64,000 bases of DNA from CSP1-4 sp963777975 (GTDB lineage Bacteria; Chloroflexota; Limnocylindria; Limnocylindrales; CSP1-4), in contig CAVZSO010000013.1 in assembly GCA_963777975.1 (NCBI GenBank), forward strand, positions 248,001 through 312,000, read 5' to 3'. The translations under genes were made by a program, and so were the position numbers. Positions 1 through 8,101 of this stretch are shown piece by piece; within the stretch, counting starts at the first letter, position 1, and each line of letters begins with the position of its first letter. The notes below the pieces were generated by a model. It was given only the letters and a program-made list of their open reading frames with translations. It ran no database searches and was not told the DNA's origin.

Positions 1-182
1 GGCCATCGTGTCGACGTTCACCATCACCACGTAGAGATCGTCATCGTGGCACGCGGCCAGCGCCGATCTCCCGCCGGCAGCGCGCCATCTCGAGCAGGCA
101 CTCCAACGCGGTTCGAGATCCGATCGACTGCGGTCGTCGTATCGATGGTCAGCTGGGGAACCACAAGACGAGGAGGTCTCCG

Positions 183-443
183 ATGCGACGCGTCATGCTC
201 AGCCTGACACTGGCGCTGACCCTCGGCCTGACGATGGCTGGATCGGCCTTGGGTCACGTCCACGGCATCACGCCACTCCGATGCGTCGGGGTCGCCGACG
301 ATGGGGCCAACCGGACCGACGACACGCCGGCGTCGTCTGCCAACGGCGGCCCGATCTTCGGGCTCATCCCGCGGGACGTGGGGAACGCACCGCTCACGGT
401 TGGTGACGGCGGCTTCGATACTCCGGCCTGCCCGGCTCCCTGA
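183..443 (+). CDS. small secreted protein, unknown function
   Basis: An 86-residue protein with a clear Sec signal peptide: a basic start (MRRVM), a leucine-rich core of about 15 residues and an AxA-type end near residue 24 (SALGH). The mature part is about 60 residues, glycine- and aspartate-rich, with two cysteines (around residues 34 and 83) that could form a disulfide. A GAGGAGG Shine-Dalgarno sequence sits 6 nt before the ATG. I do not recognise a family. It stands alone, with about 270 nt before the next gene. Confidence 0.6.
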   Translation: MRRVMLSLTLALTLGLTMAGSALGHVHGITPLRCVGVADDGANRTDDTPASSANGGPIFGLIPRDVGNAPLTVGDGGFDTPACPAP

Positions 444-713
444 TCGCTCAGCCGTTGCCGATAGGGGTCTCACCGTCCGCCTAGGTGGCTGATGGTGAGA
501 CCCTGACCGTGTCAAGGCAATGACCGACGGGAGCGATCGGTCTCAGGGAGTCGCCCCGCCCGGTCCAGCTCCCGGAGACGGCGGGCCATCTCGTGCCGGG
601 CCTCTGAGGCAGCCCGAGGCTGTTCGGATGGGGGATACCATCAGCTAGCGAATACTGGCCGCGCGATGGCGTGGCTTGACTACGCAGCGCCAGCTCGTCG
701 GATGGAGGTTGTC

Positions 714-971
714 GTGGGCATCATCGCGTGGATCGTCCTCGGTGCCATCGCGGGGTTCATCACGAACCTGCTGATGGGCGGCAAGGAAGGCGTCATCGCC
801 ACGGTCATCCTGGGGATCGTCGGGGCGGTCGTGGGAGGCTGGCTGATGGGCACCGTCCTGCACGTCGCCGACGTGACCGGTCTCAACCTCGAGAGCCTCG
901 TGGTGGCGGTCATCGGGGCCGTCATCGTGGTCGCGGTCTATCGCCTGGTCACGCGTCGCCGCATCGCCTGA
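714..971 (+). CDS. GlsB/YeaQ/YmgE family stress-response membrane protein
   Basis: About 85 residues with three hydrophobic helices and the glycine-rich pattern of the transglycosylase-associated/GlsB family (GAIAGFITNLLMGG, then GIVGAVVGGWLMG). These are small inner-membrane proteins induced by envelope or acid stress; their molecular role is not established. GTG at 714 is preferred because GGAGG lies 5 nt upstream. The longer reading from ATG 666 adds 16 residues that do not look like the family, although an AATACT -10-like hexamer at 651-656 precedes it. Confidence 0.82.
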   Translation: MGIIAWIVLGAIAGFITNLLMGGKEGVIATVILGIVGAVVGGWLMGTVLHVADVTGLNLESLVVAVIGAVIVVAVYRLVTRRRIA

Positions 972-1177
972 ACCAAGCGCGGCGGACGCTATCGGGGCAG
1001 CCGGACCGCGCCGAGCTGCCGCCCGCAGCGCGCCGTCTCGCGCAGGCACTCGAGCTCCGTCGCGCCGATTTCCCTCGACTCCCTGCTTCGTGGGCCGACC
1101 TTCGGCCGCTCGAATGGAGCGAAGGCACACGAAACCCGATCCGCTTCGCTATGACGCCCCAAGCTGGCGAGCAAGGT

Positions 1178-1528
1178 CTACATGGACCGGTAGGGAGTGA
1201 AGAGAACGGGCAGGTCGCTGCCAGCCAACTTCGCCCTGAGCTCTGCGCTCGGCTCGCCGAGCAGTTCGCCGTGAACCACGGAGACCGTCGCAAGGACCGC
1301 GTCGAACAAGTGGCCGAGATTCGCTGCATGCTCGATCGCCGCCTCGGAGTCTCGATACCGCTCGATGAACATGCACTCGGACCGATCGCCGTTCAGGTAG
1401 AGGTCGTATTGCAGCGTCCCGGAGTCCTTCGTCCGCACGATGTCCATCGCCTGATCGGACAAGCGCAGGTACTCCTCGCGCTTGCCCTCGTGAAACTTGA
1501 ATCGTCCGATGCCAAGAAGCTCGCTCAT
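1178..1528 (-). CDS. antibiotic biosynthesis monooxygenase (ABM/YgiN-like) domain protein
   Basis: A 116-residue single-domain protein of the dimeric alpha/beta-barrel type. The N-terminal strand (GIGRFKFHEGKREEYLRLSD), the central YDLYLNGDRSECMFIERYRD strand pair and the helix carrying IEHAANLGHLFDAV follow the ABM/YgiN quinol-monooxygenase pattern. Members oxidise quinols or polyketides without cofactors, or act as small binding proteins; the substrate here is unknown. The start is supported by a GGAGG sequence shortly upstream. It has no operon partner. Confidence 0.78.
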   Translation of the reverse strand: MSELLGIGRFKFHEGKREEYLRLSDQAMDIVRTKDSGTLQYDLYLNGDRSECMFIERYRDSEAAIEHAANLGHLFDAVLATVSVVHGELLGEPSAELRAKLAGSDLPVLFTPYRSM

Positions 1529-1658
1529 GGCTCAGTCCTCCAAGGCTTGACGGCGAAGGCAATCCTTCGCGACGAAAGCTTGCGCCGCGTTTCCGGCGCG
1601 TGTCCATGCCGAGACACCTGATCTGTCATGGCGGCGCACGCGTTCCACGCTCCCGCAA

Positions 1659-2141
1659 TCAGTCCTGCGGCGGGCCACCGAAGGTGGACAACACGAGCAA
1701 GAAGGCAGCCATCGGGCGAGCCAACAAGAACAACAACATGATCTCGAGGGCCCAGACGGCTCCCGTCGCAGCCGCGATCGCTGCGAGGACCAGGGCGGGG
1801 AGGTTGACCGTGGCGACCAGGATCGCCCACGATCGGTACGGTGCGATCCCCGTTTGGCGGCGGCGGCGTTCGAGAAACAGCCCGTACCCGACGAGGTACC
1901 CGAACGTCACCGCCCCCGCCACCCGGATGGCCCCATCGAGCCCGACCAATGTCGCCATCGGGATGATCGCGAGAGCCAGGAGGACATTGAAGAAGGCGAA
2001 CTCGACGATCTCCCGGAGCCGGAAGAGATCGAGCGCACGCAAGCCTTCGCCTCGCCGCAAGCCCGCCACAAGGCCCGCCAGGGCGGCCAGGCTTGCGCTG
2101 ATCGCAGCGATCGAGAACACGAACGGCGCCTCAGGGATCAC
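1659..2141 (-). CDS. integral membrane protein, unknown function
   Basis: A 160-residue protein with about four predicted membrane helices (near residues 8-28, 46-66, 70-90 and 110-150) and basic loops such as LERRRRQTG. I do not recognise the family. The start is GTG at 2141. A TACAGT hexamer lies exactly 6 nt before it and there is no Shine-Dalgarno sequence, so the transcript is probably leaderless. Confidence 0.6.
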   Translation of the reverse strand: MIPEAPFVFSIAAISASLAALAGLVAGLRRGEGLRALDLFRLREIVEFAFFNVLLALAIIPMATLVGLDGAIRVAGAVTFGYLVGYGLFLERRRRQTGIAPYRSWAILVATVNLPALVLAAIAAATGAVWALEIMLLFLLARPMAAFLLVLSTFGGPPQD

Positions 2142-2147
2142 CGTCCC

Positions 2148-2153
2148 ACTGTA
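2148..2153 (-). promoter_or_regulatory. -10 element of a leaderless promoter
   Basis: TACAGT on the minus strand, 6 nt from the GTG start at 2141. Transcription would begin at or next to the start codon. Confidence 0.5.
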
Positions 2154-2312
2154 GACCCGCCCGCCCCGGCCTACCGCGGCCCCCGTCCCGCGTCCGTTAC
2201 CTCGACGCCGAACGTGGATCTTCGCCCGCGCGGCCGATCTGTCCGTCTGGCACTGGCGGATGCGCCGAGGCCGGGACGAACATGAACGCGGATCCGTAGC
2301 GGAGGTGGACAG

Positions 2313-2720
2313 ATGTCCAAGTCGAATGTCACCAAGCTCTTCGTCGGGAGCCTGATCGCCGTCGTCGGCGGCCTCGTCGTTCTCCTGGTCGGCGTGTGGC
2401 TCGCATTGGCCAACAGCGCATTGGTCATGTCGGGCCCAGATGTCACGGGCATCGAATCATCGCCGTTCGCCTGGTCGATGGTCGGGCTCGCCATCGTCGG
2501 CATCATCGCCATGATCGGTGGAGCCATCGGCCAGTTCGTGGCCTGGATCGGCGCGGTGATCAACACCGCCTACCTCGAGGACAAGACCTGGTTCGTGCTC
2601 CTTCTCGTGCTCGGGCTGCTGAGCTTCGGTTTCGTGGCGATGCTGATCTATGTCATCGCGGGACCGGACGGTACGAAAGTCACGCGGATCGCGCAAGCCG
2701 CACCGGGAGCGGTCGGCTAA
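2313..2720 (+). CDS. small integral membrane protein
   Basis: A 135-residue protein with three hydrophobic segments: about residues 9-33 (LIAVVGGLVVLLVGVWLAL), 55-80 and 92-115. Sequences between the helices are short and uncharged. A GGAGG ribosome-binding site stands upstream of the ATG. The family is not recognised. No neighbour suggests a role. Confidence 0.62.
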   Translation: MSKSNVTKLFVGSLIAVVGGLVVLLVGVWLALANSALVMSGPDVTGIESSPFAWSMVGLAIVGIIAMIGGAIGQFVAWIGAVINTAYLEDKTWFVLLLVLGLLSFGFVAMLIYVIAGPDGTKVTRIAQAAPGAVG

Positions 2721-2884
2721 GGGAAACCGACGGCAGATGGGCTCAGGCTAGGCCCGGGCAACGCCAACCGCCTCACACTCGACGACGGTCGTCGATGGGA
2801 CTGGCGCGACCCGGGCCACATCTTGCCGTTCGCAGCCTGCCTCCGAGCACGCCGTCCATGCAGCTCGCGATCTCACGCACGTGT

Positions 2885-3394
2885 TCAGCTCCGTCCGGCG
2901 TCCTTCGGCCCGGGCGGAGGGCCGACGATGGTGGTCCCATGTCGTGCCGCGATCGCCCCGAGCTCGGCAAAGTCGGGCATGGACGGCGGTGGCGGCTGGA
3001 GACTGTCCGCGGGTTGCCCCATCTCTCGGAAGAGCCCCTCGTGCCCGGCGTTCCCCGGCGTGATGAGAAGCAACAGCTTCGCGTCGGCCGAGTCTAGCCG
3101 GAAGGTGTGCGCGACTTTGGCGGGGACGAGCGCAAATGAGCCGGGCGTCGCCTGGATCTGCTCATCGCCGACGAAGATCGTCACCTGCCCGTCCACGACA
3201 TAGAACGCCTCGGCCTCGTGGTCGTGGACGTGGACGGGCGATGCGAGGCCGGCCGGTCCTTGCACCTCGAAGAGTGAGTACACATCTGCGGTCTCGTCTC
3301 CAACGGCACGGTACCGATATAGCCCGCCGAGAAGCCAGACCGCTTCGCCATCGGTCGGCCCACGCCGCACCGATCTAACATCTGGAACGCTCAA
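2885..3394 (-). CDS. cupin-domain protein (quercetin-dioxygenase-like)
   Basis: About 169 residues forming one cupin barrel. Motif 1 is visible as SPVHVHDHEAEAFYVVDG and motif 2 as PGSFALVPAKVAHTFR, supplying the usual His/His/Glu/His metal ligands. Proteins of this type are mononuclear metal oxygenases, isomerases or small-molecule binding proteins, so the substrate is open. TTG at 3394 is chosen because a GGGAGG sequence precedes it at good spacing; the in-frame ATG at 3442 would place that sequence inside the gene. Confidence 0.75.
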   Translation of the reverse strand: MSVPDVRSVRRGPTDGEAVWLLGGLYRYRAVGDETADVYSLFEVQGPAGLASPVHVHDHEAEAFYVVDGQVTIFVGDEQIQATPGSFALVPAKVAHTFRLDSADAKLLLLITPGNAGHEGLFREMGQPADSLQPPPPSMPDFAELGAIAARHGTTIVGPPPGPKDAGRS

Positions 3395-3511
3395 TGGTTC
3401 GCCTCCCTGGCGGGTTGGCCCCCGGTGGTCGTTGATGAGCACAGCATCGTACGTTGGTCCGTCGAGCCAGCTGGATCTCGGCGGAGATCGGCGTGACCAG
3501 AGTCGCCGCTC

Positions 3512-3844
3512 CTACAGGCCCCCGAGCGCCCACAGGGGAGCGAGTGCCAGCAATACCACAGCCGCGGCCTGCACGGCGAGGACGACGAGCGCTGGGCGCG
3601 TCGCTGTCGGAAGCCATCTGAACGCGAAGTACGCGATGAGCGGGACCTGACCGGCCACGAGGAGCTGCCACAGATGGGCCTGCGCGCCTTCGTCGGGCTG
3701 ATGCACGACGCCGTGCACGGCCACGAACCAGACGATCATCGTCAGGGCACCAACGGACATCACCACGGGCAGGTACCCCGTCGGTTGCCGCAGCAGCGCC
3801 CGGACGGTCATCGGAGCATCCACATCGTGCCGTGAGGCCATCAT
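3512..3844 (-). CDS. small membrane protein, unknown function
   Basis: About 110 residues with three hydrophobic helices (GYLPVVMSVGALTMIVWFVA, then LLVAGQVPLIAYFAF, then LVVLAVQAAAVVLLALAP). No family is recognised. A TACCCT hexamer on the minus strand lies 10 nt before the ATG-ATG at 3844, which favours this start over the longer frame beginning at 3907. Confidence 0.55.
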   Translation of the reverse strand: MMASRHDVDAPMTVRALLRQPTGYLPVVMSVGALTMIVWFVAVHGVVHQPDEGAQAHLWQLLVAGQVPLIAYFAFRWLPTATRPALVVLAVQAAAVVLLALAPLWALGGL

Positions 3845-3932
3845 CGTGGTGGCGAGGGTAGCACTCGGCACGCCGCTGTCCGAATCGCAATACGAACCCC
3901 GAGCCAAGGCTCGGAGACCGCCGCCCCGATGC

Positions 3933-3938
3933 GATACT
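3933..3938 (+). promoter_or_regulatory. -10 element of a probable leaderless promoter
   Basis: GATACT ends 5 nt before the ATG at 3944; no Shine-Dalgarno sequence is present. Confidence 0.4.
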
Positions 3939-3943
3939 GAGCC

Positions 3944-4630
3944 ATGCCCGTCCGCACCGTCATCGAACGTGGGCCCAAGGACAAGCGGTCGGTGGCGTTC
4001 AGCCTCGACTGGCAGGGTTGGAGCCGCGGCGCGAAGAGCGCCGAGGTCGCCCTGGCGACGCTCGAGTCCTATCGGGAGCGCTATCGGCCGATCGCGGATC
4101 TGGCCGGGATGGCGCGCCAGTTCGACGCCGCCGGCCCCCTCGAGATCGTCGAGGACCGAGTCGGGACCGGCTCGACCGACTTCTGGGGGATCTCCTTCTC
4201 GCCCTCATCGACCGAGCGTGATGACCCGATGGACGAGGCCGAGCTCGAGCGCGGCATCACGTTGTTGCGGGCAAGCTGGGCATTCTTCGACGGCGTCGCG
4301 GCGCGCGTCTCGCCGGAGATGCGCAAGGGCCCGCGCGGGGGCGGCCGCGACCGGTACCGGATCGTCCGCCATACCATCCGCACCGAGAGCGAGGACTTCG
4401 CGAAGCAGGTGGGGTTGCGGATCCCGGAGGAGGGGGCGCTGACCCCGGATGGACTGCGCCAGCATCGCGAGACCTACGTCGCAGCGATGCGTGCGTATAA
4501 CGCCGGGGAGGTCACGCGGCGCATGCGATCCTGGACCCTGCCATTCCTCATCCGACACTCTGCCTTCCACACGCTCGACCACGCGTGGGAGATGGAAGAC
4601 AAGGACCTCTCTGCCGAGAACGCGACCTGA
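3944..4630 (+). CDS. DinB-like helical-bundle protein
   Basis: A 228-residue soluble protein. The C-terminal third carries a histidine-rich helix, PFLIRHSAFHTLDHAWEMED, that resembles the metal-binding helix of DinB/YfiT four-helix bundles (His...His..DH). The N-terminal 80 residues include an alpha/beta segment (AFSLDWQGWSRGAKSAEVAL). DinB-family proteins are metal-dependent thiol transferases or of unknown function. The assignment rests on one motif and is therefore tentative. It is transcribed alone, apparently without a leader. Confidence 0.5.
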   Translation: MPVRTVIERGPKDKRSVAFSLDWQGWSRGAKSAEVALATLESYRERYRPIADLAGMARQFDAAGPLEIVEDRVGTGSTDFWGISFSPSSTERDDPMDEAELERGITLLRASWAFFDGVAARVSPEMRKGPRGGGRDRYRIVRHTIRTESEDFAKQVGLRIPEEGALTPDGLRQHRETYVAAMRAYNAGEVTRRMRSWTLPFLIRHSAFHTLDHAWEMEDKDLSAENAT

Positions 4631-4743
4631 CCGCTTCGATCCAAGGATCGGACGCTCGACACGACGGTCCGCGGGCGGGCAGCCGCGCGCTGACGGGCCG
4701 ATACGATCGTCAGATGTCCGGCCGGATCAGGAGATGCTCTGCG

Positions 4744-5196
4744 TCAGCGCGGGTCGTAGGTCACCTTGGTGAATGGCCACTCGCCTGCCAGCCAACCAGA
4801 CACGCGGCGGTAGAGCGGTTCGTCCAAGGCCGCATGTGCCGCGTCGACCCATGACTTGACGCTCGCGCCGTCGCCATCAGCCGCGGGGTAGATATAGACG
4901 CAGCCGATGACCTCGTCGGAGGCTGGCGCGAGGACGGTGTAGGTAAAGCCGATCCGGCCGGCGAAGTCGGCCGCATGTCGCTCGAGGTCGGCCAGATTCT
5001 CTGCCAGGGTCATCGGTCGCGGCCAGCCGGAGGCCGAGAAGCCGGGCGTGCGGTGGATATGGTCGACGCTCGAGGTCCATGCCGCATAGTCGGATACGTT
5101 GTGCTCAGGGCCCAGCGGCCGCAGCCGGAAGTCGGGATCGTCGAGTCCATGAGGCGGCACGAAGCCGGTCGGGACGAACTGAGCCGGATCGCTCAT
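4744..5196 (-). CDS. GNAT family N-acetyltransferase
   Basis: About 150 residues. The central DFAGRIGFTYTVLAPASDEVIGCVYIYP segment matches the beta4-beta5 region of GNAT acyltransferases, which move an acetyl group from acetyl-CoA to an amine. The acetyl-CoA loop is not strongly conserved, so activity is likely but not certain. The start at 5196 (MSDPAQF) is preferred to 5259 because the extra 21 residues look non-coding. The substrate is unknown. Confidence 0.68.
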   Translation of the reverse strand: MSDPAQFVPTGFVPPHGLDDPDFRLRPLGPEHNVSDYAAWTSSVDHIHRTPGFSASGWPRPMTLAENLADLERHAADFAGRIGFTYTVLAPASDEVIGCVYIYPAADGDGASVKSWVDAAHAALDEPLYRRVSGWLAGEWPFTKVTYDPR

Positions 5197-5262
5197 GGCG
5201 GCAGCGTAGGCCATCCGGGGTCGTTCGACCCTCGCGGGCATCGGACGGGGCCCGGGCAAGAA

Positions 5263-5291
5263 GAACGACCCGGTCGTGGACCGGGCCGTTC
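5263..5291 (-). terminator. rho-independent-type terminator after the acidic protein gene
   Basis: A 13-bp stem (GAACGACCCGGTC at 5263-5275 against GACCGGGCCGTTC at 5279-5291, with one G-U pair) and a 3-nt loop. On the minus strand it is followed by TTCTTG. It lies 25 nt past the stop of the gene at 5316. Confidence 0.7.
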
Positions 5292-5315
5292 TGTGTTGGC
5301 GATCGGCGGGTTGGG

Positions 5316-5825
5316 TCAGTCGTCGCTTCCGGAGTCGCCGCCTCCGTCGCTCTCGGATCCGCCGTCGTCCTCTGAGTCGCTCGAGTCGTCGTTATCGTTG
5401 TCGTCTTCGACTTCGTTCTCGTCGTTCTCGCCCTGGTCGTCGTCGTTGGCCTGCTCGTCGTTGTTCTCGTCCTGGGCATTCGACTGATGGTGATGCTTAT
5501 GGTGCTCAGCCGGCTTGGCCTCCGGCGCGGCGTCGCCGCTGTCGTCTTGGACGTCGCCCTGCTGGTCTTCGCCCTGGTCGTCGTCGTTGGCCTGCTCGTC
5601 GTCGTTGTCGTTATGGTCCGATACGACCTCGTCGTCGTCGGACTCGACCTCGGTCATCAAGGCGGCGATCGGGTAGGCCGCCACCCAGTCGCCCCACGAT
5701 CCGCCGTCCGATGAGCCAGTGGGCGTCGCGTTGGCCCCCGCGAATGCAGGAGCGACGAGGGCGAGGCCGAGCAACCCGGTCGCACCGACGGCGAGGCTCA
5801 AGCTCCGCAATGGTTCCTTCCGCAT
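5316..5825 (-). CDS. secreted Asp/Glu-rich low-complexity protein with internal repeats
   Basis: About 169 residues. A signal peptide (MRKEPLRSLSLAVGATGLLG..., cleavage near PAFAG) is followed by a short folded-looking stretch (GGSWGDWVAAYPIAALMT). The remainder is almost only Asp, Glu, Asn, Gln and Ser. The string DEQANDDDQGE occurs twice, about 45 residues apart, around a His-rich HHKHHHQ patch. Such sequences may bind cations (Ca2+, or metals at the His patch) at the cell surface; this is inference. The start at 5825 has GGGAGA upstream, and the ATG at 5873 does not. A strong hairpin terminator follows. Confidence 0.68.
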   Translation of the reverse strand: MRKEPLRSLSLAVGATGLLGLALVAPAFAGANATPTGSSDGGSWGDWVAAYPIAALMTEVESDDDEVVSDHNDNDDEQANDDDQGEDQQGDVQDDSGDAAPEAKPAEHHKHHHQSNAQDENNDEQANDDDQGENDENEVEDDNDNDDSSDSEDDGGSESDGGGDSGSDD

Positions 5826-5989
5826 GTGGTGTCTCCCTACCCCTTCCCAGTTGGGCCCCGTGATCGAGGTCATCGACCAGTCCGAGACAAGGATGGGCGT
5901 CTAGGTTTCAACCGGAGCCCGGTACCTTGGTACCGAGCGGCCCGACTCGGTGCCAGCCGGCACCGCCTGTCCCCGCGGCGGACACGGAA

Positions 5990-6017
5990 CGACCCCTGGA
6001 GGAGACGCCAGGGGTCG
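5990..6017 (-). terminator. hairpin downstream of the gene at 6049
   Basis: A perfect 10-bp stem (CGACCCCTGG at 5990-5999 with CCAGGGGTCG at 6008-6017) and an 8-nt loop, 32 nt past the stop codon on the minus strand. Only two Ts follow, so termination is likely but not proven. Confidence 0.5.
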
Positions 6018-6048
6018 CTCTGTCGGGTGGGTGCGAACGCGGGCGACG

Positions 6049-6630
6049 TTACTTGATCTCGTCGTTCCGGCTGTGGACCCAGGTGATGCTCGAGCCGGTG
6101 CTGTTGTCCTCACCGGTCTTTTCCTTGGTGCCCTTGGACTGGATCGTGAAGCCGGGCTTCTCCGGCGTGTCGACCACGGGCGCCGCCTGTTTGATCACGA
6201 CCGGGGCCGCCTCGTCCACGGGGGCTGCCTGCGGCACAGCCGCGGGAGCGACGATGGGCGCGACCGTGGTCTCGTCCTGCGCCCCACTCGACGCCATCTG
6301 AGAGGCCGCGAACGCGGTCGGGACGGCGAGGGTGCCGATGATCAGGGTGCCGGCCAGGACCTTGACTCGGAAACGCGCGGCCTCCTCGGCATTCGGGAAC
6401 CGCAACGTGAGGGTATGCGCCTCGACGTCGAACGGATCGGCGCCTAACACGACGCGGACGACGTTGTCACCCATCAGGTGACGCTGCTCCGCGTGGTCGG
6501 TGGCCAGGAAGATCGGCGTCGTGCGCCCGCCCCACGTCAGAGCGTCGATCGAGACGTCATCGTCGAGGCTGGCGAGGATCGCTGCTGCGTCCTGCTCCCC
6601 GCTGAACTGGATCGTCTGTCCACGCATCAT
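6049..6630 (-). CDS. single-pass membrane protein, unknown function
   Basis: About 193 residues. The N-terminal 100 residues look like a small cytoplasmic alpha/beta domain (TIQFSGEQDAAAILASL, HTLTLRFPNAEEAARFRVKV). One membrane helix follows (VLAGTLIIGTLAVPTAFAAS), and then an Ala/Pro/Val-rich external linker and a polar tail ending HSRNDEIK. The layout resembles anti-sigma or envelope-anchored proteins, but no zinc or sigma-binding motif is visible, so no function is assigned. GGGAGCGAG upstream supports the start at 6630. Confidence 0.58.
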   Translation of the reverse strand: MMRGQTIQFSGEQDAAAILASLDDDVSIDALTWGGRTTPIFLATDHAEQRHLMGDNVVRVVLGADPFDVEAHTLTLRFPNAEEAARFRVKVLAGTLIIGTLAVPTAFAASQMASSGAQDETTVAPIVAPAAVPQAAPVDEAAPVVIKQAAPVVDTPEKPGFTIQSKGTKEKTGEDNSTGSSITWVHSRNDEIK

Positions 6631-6794
6631 GGCTCGCTCCCATCCGGGCCTGCCAGTCACCGGACTCGGCCCTCATACGGGGATGCTAGGCCCGACCATG
6701 CCCGTCGCGCGGTCAGGAGGCGGACGGGTGACCTGTCAAATGGGCGCCACCGGTCCGACCGTGTCGATCGCGCGCCCCGGCGCGCACGACCGAC

Positions 6795-7994
6795 CTACGG
6801 CGCCACAAGCTGGTAGACCGCGCCGCCGCCGTAGTCGACGACGTAGACCTCGCCGCCTTCGTCTTCGCCGAACGACGAGATCATGAACGACGTGTTCATG
6901 AGCTGCGCTTCAGCGGCCGGGCGCGCGGCACCCCGCGGCAGGACCCAGATGCGTCCGCTGCAGAAGTCCCCGAAGATGTACAGGCCGGAGAGCGTCGGCG
7001 ACTGCGTTCCCCGATAGACGAACCCGCCGGTGACCGAACAACCGTAGCTGTGGCTGTACTCCGCCAGGGGCCTCGACTTGCCGTTCTTGTTGCAGCCGGT
7101 CGACGGTCGATAGCAGTGGTTGCCTTCCATCACGCGCCAGCCGAAGTTCTTGCCCTTGCCGGCCCCGTGCGAAACGGTCGAACGGTCGACCTCCTCCCAC
7201 CTGTCCTGACCGACGTCGCCGATCCACAAGTCGCCGGTGGCACGGTCGAACGAGAAGCGCCACGGATTGCGCAGGCCCCGCGACCAGATCTCGTTCAGGC
7301 CAGGTTCGCCGACGTATGGGTTCGATGCGGGCCGACGGTAGGCCCGCTTGCCGTCGCTGTGGTCGATGTCGATGCGCAGGAGCTTGCCCAGGAGCGAGTC
7401 CTTGTCCTGAGCGTGGTTGCTCGGGTCGCCGCTGCCGCCACCGTCGCCGGTCCCGATGTAGAGGTAGCCACCGCGGCCGAAAACGAGATTGCCACCGTTG
7501 TGGTTCGAGGCCGGATGGGCGATCGTCAGGATGGTGCGCGCCGAGGCCGGGTCGGCGACGTTCGCATCCCCGAGGCTGGCCTTGTACTCCTCGATGACAA
7601 GGCGCCCGGTGGGGCGCGTGTAATAGACGTAGAACTTCCGGTTGGTCTCGAATGCCGGGTGGAAGGCCAGCCCGAGGAGCCCGCGCTCGCCGTCGGTGCC
7701 GACCTTGGCGCGGATGTCAAGGAACGGTGTCGCCAGCGTCGACCCCGAATCGATGATCTTGATCAGCCCGCGCTTCTCGACCACGAACAGCCGACCGCTG
7801 CCGTCGCCGGCGTTGGTGACCAGGAGCGGGTTCGTGAAGCCGCTATCGACCAGCACCAGGCTGGCGCTCGGCACGGCCGCCATCGCGGGCAAGGGCACGA
7901 GCAGGCAGAGCAAGCTGACGACGGCGGCTGCGAAGGCCGCCCGGGTCCGGAGCGTCGTTCGTGGACGTCGTGGACGTCCGCGGCGGTCGATCAT
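6795..7994 (-). CDS. PQQ-dependent sugar dehydrogenase-type beta-propeller (sorbosone/aldose dehydrogenase family)
   Basis: A 399-residue secreted protein. After an N-terminal signal peptide (about residues 17-40, ending PAMAA) it has the six-bladed propeller signatures of soluble glucose/sorbosone dehydrogenases: ERGLLGLAFHPAF, HPASNHNGGNLVFG, YLYIGTGDGGGSGDP, LLRIDID, GLRNPWRFSFD and GDLWIGDVGQDRWEEV. The His in SNHNGGN and the Arg in LRNPWRFSFD are positions used by the family for PQQ and catalysis. Homologues oxidise aldoses in the periplasm or act as sugar-binding propellers. No PQQ biosynthesis gene is in the window. Confidence 0.88.
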   Translation of the reverse strand: MIDRRGRPRRPRTTLRTRAAFAAAVVSLLCLLVPLPAMAAVPSASLVLVDSGFTNPLLVTNAGDGSGRLFVVEKRGLIKIIDSGSTLATPFLDIRAKVGTDGERGLLGLAFHPAFETNRKFYVYYTRPTGRLVIEEYKASLGDANVADPASARTILTIAHPASNHNGGNLVFGRGGYLYIGTGDGGGSGDPSNHAQDKDSLLGKLLRIDIDHSDGKRAYRRPASNPYVGEPGLNEIWSRGLRNPWRFSFDRATGDLWIGDVGQDRWEEVDRSTVSHGAGKGKNFGWRVMEGNHCYRPSTGCNKNGKSRPLAEYSHSYGCSVTGGFVYRGTQSPTLSGLYIFGDFCSGRIWVLPRGAARPAAEAQLMNTSFMISSFGEDEGGEVYVVDYGGGAVYQLVAP

Positions 7995-8101
7995 CAGGTC
8001 ACCTCGATGAGGAGCGGTTCGTCATGATGGCAGCGAATCCGCAACGATGGGATAGCCTCATCGGGGCCCTCGTTGCGGTGCGTCAACGGCAGAGCCGGCC
8101 A

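Noticed and set aside
24..515. 163-codon minus-strand frame at the left end
   Set aside because: Overlaps the signal-peptide gene at 183-443, Arg/Pro-rich composition, no ribosome-binding site.
2396..3097. 233-codon plus-strand frame overlapping the membrane gene at 2313
   Set aside because: Arg/Gly/His-rich shadow in another frame; crosses into the antisense of the cupin gene.
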